Part shown: positions 46,340-55,138 of the stretch, in pieces
Numbering within the stretch: the first letter of the stretch is position 1
Layout of the letters: every line of letters begins with the position of its first letter
From: Homalodisca vitripennis
Taxonomy: Eukaryota > Arthropoda > Insecta > Hemiptera > Cicadellidae
DNA: 64,000 nt
Assembly (NCBI RefSeq): GCF_021130785.1
Contig: NC_060207.1
Coordinates: 101,597,001 to 101,661,000 of the forward strand
Direction: 5' to 3'
Translations under genes and position numbers: made by a program
Notes under the pieces: model-generated
Databases searched by the model: none
Told to the model about the DNA's origin: nothing
What the model saw: only the letters and a program-made list of their open reading frames with translations

Positions 46340-47581
46340 AATTCAAAGATGACCTGTTCACCTGCAAAACAGAACATTTGCCGAGTTAAGCAGAAGCCCA
46401 TGATCGTCCGGCCATGACTTCACCCTCTCCAGATCCGAATTGATGTTTCCCACAGCCTCAGCTCTCCCTAATGGGTTGTAAGACAACAACAGTTGTGAAT
46501 CATCTGCATAAGAGTGAAGAGAACAAAACTCCATCTGACATTTTACATCTGCAGTGTACAAAAGAAAGAGCATTGGCCCCAGGCAAGTACCCTGAGGGAC
46601 ACCAACGGATCTGAGTAGCACGGGAGACAGCCGATCACTAACCTTTGTTCGCTAAATCCTCCCCAATAAATACGATGAGAACCAACTTACTGAATTATCA
46701 TCAAAATGATAAAATCTAAACTTTGCTAACAACAACTCGAAGTTAACCGAGTCGAAAGCTTGCGAAAAGCGTAAAGTAGTAACCAATCTCTGAAACCCCT
46801 TATCATTTGCAGAAAGCAGATCATCAGTAAAGTTATGAAGCGCGGAGCAGGTGCTAAATCCCCGTCTAAAACCAGATTGTGCTTCAGGCAGTAACTCTTC
46901 AGAATCCAAGTAGCTGACCATCTGTTCTGACACAACCCTCTCTAGTATTTTAGAAATGACCAAAAGGATGGATATTGGTCAAAACTGACAAATCGAAGTT
47001 TGATTGTTAGTCTTTGGAAGAGGAATTGCTACGCTCTGCTTCCATAAGGAAGGAAACCTTCCAGTATTCAGAGACACATTGATTAGATGCATGATTGCTG
47101 CAGCACAAAAAGGGCTTAAGCCTCACCATAGCAATGGATATTCTGTCTATACCAAAATCAGTACTTGTAAAGCTATTTATAAGCTCTTTTACCTTTTGCT
47201 CAGACACAGACTCAAAGGTGAAAGGAGAATTAATACATGCGTAATACAGGTTGAAGAAATTAGGTTTATCCATACTTATGTTTCCTCCACAGCCCACGGT
47301 GGAAAAATAGTCATTCAACTCTTTTGGTGAAAATGGATGGGGTTTTTCTTCATTTGCGCTCAGAATGCCACCAGCCCGCAACGTAGCCCAAAACTTCTTA
47401 GAGTTATTTAATATTTATGTTCTCTGAAAAATACTTCTTTTTCGTCAATCGTACTGCTACATTGTGAGCATTAGACAATAGACAATATTCTTTATTTACA
47501 TATTCATAGAGAATAGTAACAGCGTCCTTAAAACTAACAATATTAAAATTTGTATACAATAAATTGGTCTTGTTTTTTCCA

Positions 47582-48820
47582 TCAAAAATCTCTTTCTAGA
47601 TATTCTTCAATGGTGTAGTAGGGATTTTCTAGTAGCCACTTCTTTACTTCACTCCTGAAAGCCTTTGTGTTACTCTTCTTCAGATCTTCTGGTAAATAGT
47701 TCCACAGCTTCATACCCATGTACGATGGCTTCTCCTCAAACAGGGCCATTCGATGCACAGGAAGATGAAAGTTTTCTGCCCTTCGAGTGTTGTAATGATG
47801 GATGTCACGACCTCTTGGTAGTCCATTATTGTGAACAAAGGTAACTGCCTCCAGAATATAGAGAGATGTGATTGATAAGTTGACAAAGAATGGACGACAA
47901 CTGTCTCTCTGTTGTAAGCCAGTCAGTGCTCTTACTGCCTTTTTCTGGATTACTAAGATGCGATGTAAGTTGCCTATTGAAGAGTTTCCCCATACTAAGA
48001 TACCATAACGGAGATGAGATTCTAAAAGAGCATGATATGCTATTTTAGCCAAGGCAGTGTCTGTAATTTTTGTTAATCTTCTTATGACATAGATCCCAGT
48101 ATTTAGTTTCTTACACAAACTGTCAACATGAGCTGTCCAGCTGAGATCCTTATCTATTGTCACTCCCAGGTACTTTGCTTCTGAAGCCACCTGAATATTT
48201 GGCAGGTGAGCTTTTTGTTCCTTTTTGCTGCCCATAATTATCTGATGGGTTTTAGTTTCATTTACCACTAGATTGTTATTGTGGCAATACTGTACAGCCA
48301 TATATGACTGGATCTCTAAATGTTCTATAGATTTTTCAGACAGAAGCAGAACAGTATCATCAGCATACATCAGGGTTGTGGCAAATTCTTCCAAATATTT
48401 AGGCAGGTCGTTGGTAAAAAGTGTAAATAGGACAGGCCCCAGGACAGATCCTTGTGGAACGCCTCTTAAAACTGGTAATGGGCAGGATCTAATTCGCTGA
48501 ACTTTATCATGTTGGGCATATTTAATTTCAACCAATTGTTCTCTATTGGTCAAGTAGCTCTCCAGCCATTCTGCTGCAGTGCCTTGTACACCTAAGAACG
48601 ATAGTTTGGTCAAGAGTTGTTCATGGTCAAGCGTGTCAAAGGCTTTACTTAAGTCAAGTAGTATTGCAGTAGTTGTGTTTTTCACTTCTATTTGGTCTAT
48701 TATATATTCAATGAAGCTAATCAGAGCAGTTGATGTTGATTTGTTTTTTGTGAATCCATGTTGTTGTTGTGTAAGAAGATTATTAAGTCTGAAGAAGTCG
48801 AGAGAGTACAACTTTTTCAA
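47582..48820 (-). pseudogene. LINE B reverse transcriptase core and C-terminus
   Basis: 412 codons: QQHGFTKNKSTSTALISFIE, ILLDLSKAFDTLDHEQLLTK (motif A), VLRGVPQGSVLGPVLFTLFT (motif B), LMYADDTVLL (motif C, YADD intact), then KYLGVTIDKDLSWTAHVDSL, VIQKKAVRALTG, and the tail DIHHYNTRRAENFHLPVHRM. All RT motifs are intact. The domain copies element RNA into DNA at a nicked target. There is no RNase H domain, in keeping with a CR1/Jockey-like LINE. Confidence 0.88.
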
Positions 48821-49559
48821 ACACCTTTGAAAAGGTTGAAATAAGTGAGATTGGCCGGTAGTTTGTAGCTTCAGACTGATCGCCTTGCTTAAAAATAGGA
48901 ATAACCTTAGAGAGTTTTAGTTTACTGGGAAATTTGCCACATTGGAAAGATAAACTGATTAAGTTAGTTATGGGATGAGCTAATTCTTGCACGCAGGCCT
49001 TTAATAATTTTGATGAGATTTCATCTATACCTGAAGAAAGTTTAGCTGGAAGAGTGTTGATGATATTTATTACTTCCTCAAGTGTTGGATTTTTTAGGTC
49101 TCGCAAGTACGGGATGTTAGGTTTCTGAACAGTATTTTGTGACTTGTTAAGAGGGGGGTTGTTGCTTTTAATAGCAGCATCAGCCATTGTTGTAAAGACT
49201 GTGTTTAAGTGCTCTGCTATCTTATGAGGATCTTTGGAATTTACATTGTTGATCTTAAGTTCTCTTGGTTCAGCTGATATTTTGATTCCTCTTTCATTGT
49301 TTATGACTGCCCATACGGCTTTAGTCTTGTTATCTGAACAAGCTATTTGGTTTGCAGCAGCTTGCTTTCTGAGTTCTTTTAATTTCAAGTCATATTTTTT
49401 CTTCTTTGCGGCAGCGGCCTCCTTGTGTTCTCTTAAATTTGTAAAATTAAATAGTTTGTGCGCTTTTAGAAACTCTTTTCTCAGCTTTTCAGTTTCTGAA
49501 TTTCTAAATTTTCTCTTCTTGTGTGGTTTGTTAATTTGATATGGACATGACTTATTCAA
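48783..49559 (-). pseudogene. LINE B linker and N-terminal reverse transcriptase
   Basis: 258 codons: a Lys-rich linker (KKRKFRNSETEKLRKEFLKA), then VWAVINNERG, DPHKIAEHLNTVFTTMADAA, PTLEEVINIINTLPAKLSSG with IDEISSKLLKACV (RT motif 0/1), and KLSKVIPIFKQGDQSEATNYRPISLIS (RT motif 2). The frame is lost in 'SKVFEKVVLSRLL', overlapping the next ORF by about 38 bases. A one-base change there separates two halves of one ORF2. Confidence 0.8.
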
Positions 49560-49677
49560 TGCTGATGTTATGGTGTTTGAAAAGTGGTTATAAGCTGTTT
49601 CAATATCTGAGGTGTTGATGATGTTATCCCAAGTCTCATTTGCTAAGATGTTTTTAAAATGTTGTATGTTGTCCTCA

Positions 49678-50460
49678 CTAAATTTTCTTTTTTGTTCCCT
49701 TAACGATCCGAGTTTTTTCTGTTAAAATATTTAAAGTGCAGAATTGTGCAGTATGATCAGAAATTCCTGCATCAAGGATATTTACTAAAACTTTGTCCTC
49801 TTCTAGATTAGTACAAATGCAGTCAATAGATGTTTCTGAGTGGGGCGTTATTCTGGTGGGAGGGAGAGGAATTCTGCTCATATTGTAGCTGAGAAGTGTC
49901 TCATTGAGGAGGACTTGGTCACGTTCCAGTTTAAGGCAGTCAATATTAATATCACCTATTAGTAAGGTTGGACTCTTCCAAGTTGGTACTTCATTCATTA
50001 CTGACGAAATAATGTCCATGGCATCTGTCAATGAACCCTGAGGCCGATAGATGCCAATTATGTATGTAAACTGATGCTTAGTCTTTACTCGCACCATTGC
50101 TACTTCGCATACAAGCTCAATGCTAAGATGCTGTATAGGTATAATTTCCACATGAGGTCTTATTGATTCTTTGCAGAAGATTGCAACACCTCCTTTAAGA
50201 TGGTTTTTCCTACTATATTCAGTTACAAGGCAGTAATTGTCAAGACGAGTGTTAATAATGCAGTCCTGCTTCAGGCCATGTTCTGTCAGTACTACTATGT
50301 ATGGGTCAACTATTTGCAGGAAGTGATTTAAGAAGTCAATTTTATTTCTGATTCTGTCGACATTTTGGTGGAGGACTGTTAACCGGTCAGAGAGAGTGGA
50401 ATCGTGAGAAGTGATTTTCTTTATTATTGGTTTGGTTTCATTTTGCTGTTTTTCACATTG
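49678..50460 (-). pseudogene. LINE B endonuclease domain
   Basis: The reading frame is open from at least 50460, although the first recognisable in-frame start codon is the GTG near 50151. It reads LTVLHQNVDRIRNKIDFLNH, VVLTEHGLKQDC, GGVAIFCKES, then IGIYRPQGS, LLIGDINIDCLKLE, LPPTRITPHSETSIDCICTN and ILDAGISDHTAQF. These include the catalytic Asn (QNVD), Glu (TEH), 'YRPP'-like strand, GDxNxD and SDH motifs of an apurinic-type endonuclease. It ends at 49678, where a stop or frameshift separates it from the linker/RT ORF. Confidence 0.8.
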
Positions 50461-50678
50461 TTGCAGTCTAAAAAAGAAGGACAGTATACATGAGTTTGGT
50501 CTATGACTTGATCTTTTATAGCAATGGAAGACGGCTTAGGCAGACAAAAAGAATCAGTGATGGTATTGTCAGTGAATGCAGAATTACTGTCTATTACTGA
50601 ATGACCATATGCTCCTTGTAGAAGTTTATGTTGCTATGGAAAAAAAATTCATAACTTTCATCTTTTGCCACAATCTGC

Positions 50679-51203
50679 ATGATGAGAGGTAATAAATACT
50701 TCACTTTTCAATGGGTACCAAGTCATGTGGGGATAGGTCCCAATGAATATGCTGATAGGCTGGCAAAAGAGGCAACCCAAGCAGGTGAAGAACCAACAGA
50801 TTTTAAAGTGTCATTGGAAGATTTTGTTGGCGCAATTAAACAATCACTACTTGCCCCTGATAGCCCCTCCCCATGGTATAATAATTACAAACTGAGTAAA
50901 AATAAAATAGTAACAATAAATAGACTAAGAATTGGACATGCTTGGGTTAATGAAACCCTATTTAAGATAAATTGTTATTTCACTCCGTTATGCCTCAAAT
51001 GCAATGCAGGTTCCATAGAAAGTCTTCAACATTTAATCTTTGATTGTGTGCAATATAACGACTTCAGACATGAATTGTTCACTAAACTGAAAGCGAAGAA
51101 AATAGATCCACCTTATATATTGAAAGATCTTTTAACGAGCTTTGATATGGAAATAATACTGGAAATTGTAAGTTTTCTTAAATCTATAAATAAGGTAATA
51201 TAA
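50679..51203 (+). pseudogene. LINE RNase H C-terminal part, 174 aa, open
   Basis: It reads FTFQWVPSHVGIGPNEYADRLAKEA, the last RNase H motif with catalytic Asp. Next comes a conserved 'LNRLRIGHAWVNE...CxxC' type region (VTINRLRIGHAWVNETLFKI, then CLKCNAGSIESLQHLIFDCV, a CxxC-x8-H-x4-C array as in I-type LINEs), ending SFLKSINKVI. The RT and the N-terminal half of RNase H are absent, so it is a truncated remnant despite being open. Confidence 0.8.
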
Positions 51204-51249
51204 AAAAAAAAAAAAAAAAAAAAATAAAAAAAAAAAAAAAAAAAAAAAA
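51201..51249 (+). repeat. Poly(A) tract
   Basis: About 49 bases, all A but for one T. It is the 3' tail of the RNase H LINE. Confidence 0.95.
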
Positions 51250-51540
51250 CTGGTCATACATACAAGAATGTATATTGAGGTTCCATGCTCAAAGTAAGCA
51301 GAACCTGCTGAAATTCAGCAAACAAGAAGAAAGAAAGAAAGCCTTTATTTTTGCATTCAGGGGGGGTGTTCTAGTTTTTTTATGAAATGAAATGATTTAT
51401 TAGCCCAATAGAACATTACAATGTTATAAGGCTCGTCAAGAAATAATAACACTAAATACTAAATAACAATTAAAAAAAAAAATACTGACTACAACACAAG
51501 TAACATATAGCTAATACTAGGTGGTATGATATTTCACATC

Positions 51541-53310
51541 TTAATTATTTTCTGGTGAATTCGGACGAAAATCGTCAAAAGTATAAATTTCAGTTTGAAG
51601 CATGTATTCTTTAATAGTTTTTTTGAAAGCCTTTAATGTAGGAATCTCTCTCCATGCTAAAGGTAATTTGTTAAAAAAATGCTGACTATTGTAAGAGAAA
51701 GATGTTTTAAAATGGGTTGTTCTGTGTATAGGAACAGGTAGAGAATAACTATTACGTGTTGTGTAGTTATGATGGGAGATAAAGGGATTGGACTGTATTC
51801 TTTTATACGTTTGAGTTAAAACTTCCATTATGTAAATACTTCTTACTGTTAAAATTTGAAGATTAAAAAAATGTCCTCTACATGATTGATTAAATTTCAA
51901 ATTTCCTAGAATTCGGATTGCTCTCTTTTGAGTTTTGAAAACCTGTTCAATAAATGGTGAACTTCCCCAGAAAACAATTCCATATCTCAACACAGATTCG
52001 AAATAGCCAAAATAAATAGTTTTTGCTGTTCTTAAGTCAGTCAAGTCTCTAATTTTACGAATAGCATAACATGCTGAATTTAGCTTCCCATTTAACTGAC
52101 TGATGTGATTTTCCCATCTAAGATTGTCATCTAAAGTAACACCAAGAAATTTACAATTTTTTGTAGAAGTAAGTTTACTTTGGTAAAAAGTTATTTCAAG
52201 TTGTTCTCTAAAGTTTCTAATAAAGTGAAAATTAAGTATGGATGTTTTGGAAATATTTAAGGATAGTTTGTTAGCTTTAAGCCAGTTAAAAATCAAACTA
52301 ATGTTATCATATAATTTTTGAGATAGTTCAGTTTTATTGTCAGATTTAATCAAACTAGTGGTGTCATCAGCAAAGAGAATTAATTTGTCACATAAATTGA
52401 ACTGCTTGGGTAAGTCGTTTATAAAAATTAAAAATAATATTGGACCTAAAACTGACCCTTGGGGTACGCCTGCCTCCAAATAGCGGGCAGGAGATAGATA
52501 TTTATGGACAGAACCAGCACTGTTTTGAACTATCTCTACTACCTGCCTGCGATCCCTCAGAAAGCTACTAAACCAATTGAGAGCAACTCCTCTGATGCCA
52601 TAATACTCCAATTTATTTAACAAAATTTCATGGTCTACACAATCAAAAGCCTTCTGGAGGTCACAGAACAGGCCACAGGTCGACTGTCCCTGGTCCAAGG
52701 CAGTTAGCACAAAATCAGTTAAACTTATGATAGCATCTGAAGTTGACAAATTAGATTGAAAACCAAATTGATTTTGATTTATTATTGAGAATGATTTTAA
52801 AAAATTTTCAAGCCGTAATTTTACAATGGTTTCTAATAATTTTGAAAAAACTGAAATAGGTCTGCAATTTTCTGCAAGATTTGAATTATTGTTTTTAAAT
52901 ATTGGAGTTACTCTGGCTACCTTGAGACATTCAGGGAAGACTCCGTGAGTCAGGGAGCTATTCAACAAAGAGCAAAGAGGTTTTGACAGGATGTGGATGT
53001 GTTCCTTCAATATCCTTGGAGGTATTCCATCCAGGCCTGGTGACTTACTTGATTTAAATTTACTTATAACTTCAATTATCTCTTTTTCACAAACAGGATA
53101 GAGATAAAATGAACCATTAACAAATGGATTTGGCAAAAAATTTTGTGGATCGTAATGCCTTGAATTCAGCAAGTCAAGTTGGTTTGAGATAATATGAGGT
53201 ACACTTGTGAAGTGCCTGTTAAATGCTATTGCAACATCCATTGGCTCAGTAATAATCTTTATAATTAGCTTGTTCAGATTGTGTGATTGGGGCTTGTATT
53301 TTAGGCTCAT
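51541..53310 (-). CDS. LINE A ORF2, reverse transcriptase without endonuclease
   Basis: It starts at the ATG at 53310 (MSLKYKPQSHN); the TTG just before is also open. About 589 codons without a break: EPMDVAIAFNRHFTSVPHII, FKSSKSPGLDGIPPRILKEH (motif 0/1), ENCRPISVFSKLLETIVKLR (motif 2), NQFGFQSNLSTSDAIISLTD, GLFCDLQKAFDCVDHEILLN (motif A), LEAGVPQGSVLGPILFLIFI (motif B), LILFADDTTSL (motif C, FADD), NCKFLGVTLDDNLRWENHIS, and a C-terminal 'HHNYTTRNSYSLPVPIHRT' region. There is no endonuclease upstream. It may be a functional variant or a deletion product. Confidence 0.88.
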   Translation of the reverse strand: MSLKYKPQSHNLNKLIIKIITEPMDVAIAFNRHFTSVPHIISNQLDLLNSRHYDPQNFLPNPFVNGSFYLYPVCEKEIIEVISKFKSSKSPGLDGIPPRILKEHIHILSKPLCSLLNSSLTHGVFPECLKVARVTPIFKNNNSNLAENCRPISVFSKLLETIVKLRLENFLKSFSIINQNQFGFQSNLSTSDAIISLTDFVLTALDQGQSTCGLFCDLQKAFDCVDHEILLNKLEYYGIRGVALNWFSSFLRDRRQVVEIVQNSAGSVHKYLSPARYLEAGVPQGSVLGPILFLIFINDLPKQFNLCDKLILFADDTTSLIKSDNKTELSQKLYDNISLIFNWLKANKLSLNISKTSILNFHFIRNFREQLEITFYQSKLTSTKNCKFLGVTLDDNLRWENHISQLNGKLNSACYAIRKIRDLTDLRTAKTIYFGYFESVLRYGIVFWGSSPFIEQVFKTQKRAIRILGNLKFNQSCRGHFFNLQILTVRSIYIMEVLTQTYKRIQSNPFISHHNYTTRNSYSLPVPIHRTTHFKTSFSYNSQHFFNKLPLAWREIPTLKAFKKTIKEYMLQTEIYTFDDFRPNSPENN

Positions 53311-54170
53311 CAATGTGACTTTTGTATTTTTTTTACTTGTAATGCTACACTAAATACATTTCTTTTACGGTTAGTACTTTTACATTTCCCCCGCGATAAG
53401 CTGTTACGTTTTAGACGATCCCAATTCATTTTGTCAGAAGGAGAGACCAGTGGACTAGTTGGCTCCTCAGATTTCTCTATTTTTTCCACTTGTGAACTTA
53501 GAAGTTTAGTTTCCAATACATGGAACTTTTCTTCTAAGTGGCTATGGCTTTTTTTTAGCAGCCCAATTTCTGTTATAAGGGATGTGGAATTTGTAGCACT
53601 AGTGTTTGAAGTGAAGTCAGTTTGAGTTTCAGAAGTCTTATACTTTTTTGTTATTATTTCTTGATGAACTACTTTAGTTTCATTACATAGCTTATGATGT
53701 AGAGTAAGAAGTTCCTTCTCCTGTTTCTCAATTTTCATTTCTTGTTCCTTGATTTTTTGAGCTTGTTTCTCATCGTGTTCCTCAAAGATATGTTTTATAT
53801 CAAAATAATAGTTCTTTTCTTTGCTTCTTTGATCTTCAGTGTCAGAAATTCTTTGATGGAGAAGTTCGATTTTTGCTAGATATTGCTCTTCTCCTCTTTC
53901 CAGGTCTTCAATTTTTGATTGTAGGCTTATAATTTTAGCTGAAAGCATACAATTTTTACTTTTGAGGACTTCATTTTCTTCTAGTAGAGCTGATCCCACC
54001 TTTGCTGCTAGAATTAGGGTGTCTTCCTCTGTCTGGGGAGTATTTTCCAATAGACTTCTTTCTAGCTCATGCCTAGAGTTATTCATCAATAGCGCTTCAT
54101 TGTGTTCAAAGGCTTGTTGATCATCCCTGTTTTGAATGATTAGTGCCATGTTGTTTTTTGCCTCGTCCAT
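53310..54170 (-). CDS. LINE A ORF1, coiled-coil part
   Basis: 286 codons from the ATG at 54170, but the frame is open further up, to the PWWP helix (SYLENLETYGQKKTDN...). It is highly charged and rich in Glu/Lys/Leu. Heptad-like stretches include KSKNCMLSAKIISLQSKIED, KAQKIKEQEMKIEKQEKELL-like repeats and EIGLLKKSHSHLEEKFHVLE. The C-terminus is basic (WDRLKRNSLSRGKCKSTNRK). No CCHC knuckle or RRM was seen. The coiled coil probably oligomerises ORF1 and the basic tail may bind RNA; both are inferences. It ends KIQKSH with TGA overlapping the ORF2 ATG. Confidence 0.8.
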   Translation of the reverse strand: MDEAKNNMALIIQNRDDQQAFEHNEALLMNNSRHELERSLLENTPQTEEDTLILAAKVGSALLEENEVLKSKNCMLSAKIISLQSKIEDLERGEEQYLAKIELLHQRISDTEDQRSKEKNYYFDIKHIFEEHDEKQAQKIKEQEMKIEKQEKELLTLHHKLCNETKVVHQEIITKKYKTSETQTDFTSNTSATNSTSLITEIGLLKKSHSHLEEKFHVLETKLLSSQVEKIEKSEEPTSPLVSPSDKMNWDRLKRNSLSRGKCKSTNRKRNVFSVALQVKKIQKSH

Positions 54171-54427
54171 TGCTTGATTAAATGCTTTATTCTTAAAGTT
54201 GTCTGTTTTTTTCTGCCCATATGTCTCAAGATTTTCCAGGTAAGAGCATATATATTTGTGTCCTTTACAAGCCCACTTTCACTGGTTCCAAAGAATTTAA
54301 TATTGTACTTGGTAGTTTTACCATTGCTGTCAATACTATTAATAATGGCTGGCCAGTGAGGATAGCCCCTAATCTTGGCAAAGACCATATCACCAGGTGA
54401 GAAGCTCTTACCTATTTCCGTGGTCAT
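54140..54427 (-). CDS. LINE A ORF1, PWWP domain part
   Basis: It starts with the ATG at 54427. Residues 8-55 read FSPGDMVFAKIRGYPHWPAI then YNIKFFGTSESGLVKDTNIY. This is a PWWP domain: the 'GDxVxAKxxGxPxWPA' strand with PHWP as the signature, then 'YxVxFFGT', which carries an aromatic cage residue. PWWP domains of the HDGF/LEDGF type bind H3K36-methylated nucleosomes and DNA. After NIYA the frame slips by one base. In the other frame the sequence continues YLENLETYGQKKTDNFKNKA, the expected 'PYxENKxxxxxxxKxKxF' helix, and runs on into the coiled-coil ORF. A single ORF1 is therefore the ancestral state. Confidence 0.82.
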   Translation of the reverse strand: MTTEIGKSFSPGDMVFAKIRGYPHWPAIINSIDSNGKTTKYNIKFFGTSESGLVKDTNIYALTWKILRHMGRKKQTTLRIKHLIKQWTRQKTTWH

Positions 54428-54545
54428 TATTTAAAAAATAAAAGACAGAGATTGTTGTGGTAGTATTAAAGAGGTTCAGTTTTTTATATCCTGGTTTGGC
54501 TGGTTCCAGTAGTTATTTAAGAAGAAATTGTTGTGTCAAAGTTTA

Positions 54546-55138
54546 GATGTCAAAGAGTAAATTCAGTTTTTTGTGCTAGGTTTACGAGCCTTACAGTATT
54601 CTGATCTAGATTTTTGTATTTTGAGGGAAAGATAAGTGCTTTTTTCTTTTGAGTAAGGACAATCAAGTTGGGGTGTCTCCAGAGAGTTCTTTTCCTGGTT
54701 AATCTCTTTTTCACCATAGGGGCACACGCGTCAAAGACTTGGATAATATTTGAGGTTAATTCACTGGTGATCTCATCAACTTCTTTCAGAGTTTTTATGT
54801 CTTCCCAAAGTAATCTGGAGGCAATCGCAATAAACTTCTCACAATCAAAGTCTTTAAAATTGCGATATGAGATGAATTTAGCCTTGAATTTGGGTTTATC
54901 GCATCGCACGTCACAGTATGTTACTTTATGGTCAGTAATACGTTTACCATTATGCTAAAAAATATTGGAAGTATCAGTTATTCCCAAATCTTGATTGAAA
55001 TTCTTGTCCACAATTATGACGTCAATAAGAGAAGATGTATTCTCAGTGATGCGAGTGGGTTCCCTTAAAATTTGAACAAGACCCAAAGATGGAAAAATTC
55101 TCTCGAGATAATTGAAATCTGCTCTTCTCTGGTTCACT
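54546..55138 (-). mobile_element. LINE family E, endonuclease/linker fragment
   Basis: The minus strand reads RADFNYLERIFPSLGLVQIL, REPTRITENTSSLIDVIIVD, then ITDHKVTYCDVRCDKPKFKA and SRLLWEDIKTLKEVDEITSE with WRHPNLIVLTQKKKALIFPS. This is the C-terminal half of a LINE endonuclease and the linker before the RT. It is almost identical to 41220-41486. It ends at CTAGCACAA, and LINE E's RT part begins near 47463 with GCTCACAATG, which continues the same linker (RLTKKKYFSEN). It is therefore taken as the displaced 5' part of that insertion. Confidence 0.7.

Larger units (their letters stand above)
42745..47463 (-). mobile_element. LINE family E, RT portion, nested host for other elements
   Basis: Minus-strand motifs in order: RLTKKKYFSENINIK (about 47440), the linker ORF 47381-47007, VISKILERVVSEQMVSYLDS and EAQSGFRRGFSTCSALHNFT (46963 on), GVPQGTCLGPMLFLLYTADV and HSYADDSQLLLSYN (46610-46480). 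Then, after the inserted transposon, NYINQFVTLDGNHLVTDSSLKILGVTLDSN (43510-43400) and C-terminal sequence to an AATAAAGACG tail near 42745. It carries frameshifts and is dead. The upstream endonuclease/linker part of the same insertion appears to be 54546-55138, pushed away by later insertions. Confidence 0.75.
47464..50480 (-). mobile_element. LINE B: nearly complete ORF2, (TTGTCTA)n tail
   Basis: The minus strand carries an endonuclease (50460-49680), linker (49560 on) and RT (48820-47582), followed by a short 3' UTR ending AATAAAGAATATTGTCTATTGTCTA at 47464-47490. Only two breaks are seen (near 49680 and near 48800), so it is much younger than LINEs C and E. It is inserted in the linker region of LINE E. 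Its tail repeat is the same as LINE C's, and its RT is closely related to the fragment at 29678. No ORF1 is attached; the 5' end is near the endonuclease start. Confidence 0.85.
50640..51249 (+). mobile_element. 5'-truncated LINE with RNase H and poly(A) tail
   Basis: The insert contains an intact 3' coding end and finishes in about 50 bases of nearly pure A (51201-51249). A long uninterrupted poly(A) and an open frame mark a recent, 5'-truncated retrotransposition. RNase H places it in an I/Loa/R1-type clade, distinct from the neighbouring LINEs with microsatellite tails. The left limit is approximate. Confidence 0.8.
51385..54545 (-). mobile_element. LINE A: PWWP-ORF1 retrotransposon without endonuclease
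   Basis: The minus strand has a 5' leader (54545-54428), ORF1 with PWWP then coiled coil (54427-53310), ORF2 with RT only (53310-51541), and a 3' UTR ending AATAAATCATTTCATTTCAT near 51385. ORF1 stop and ORF2 start overlap as TGATG. The apurinic endonuclease expected before the RT is missing. Only one frameshift is visible (in ORF1), so the copy is fairly young. It is inserted in the endonuclease/linker part of LINE E. Confidence 0.8.

Noticed and set aside
54140..54427. PWWP segment as a host gene exon (HDGF/LEDGF-like)
   Set aside because: No intron or splice sites flank it, and its frame runs, after one slip, into the coiled-coil ORF that overlaps the RT ORF; a LINE ORF1 explains this better.
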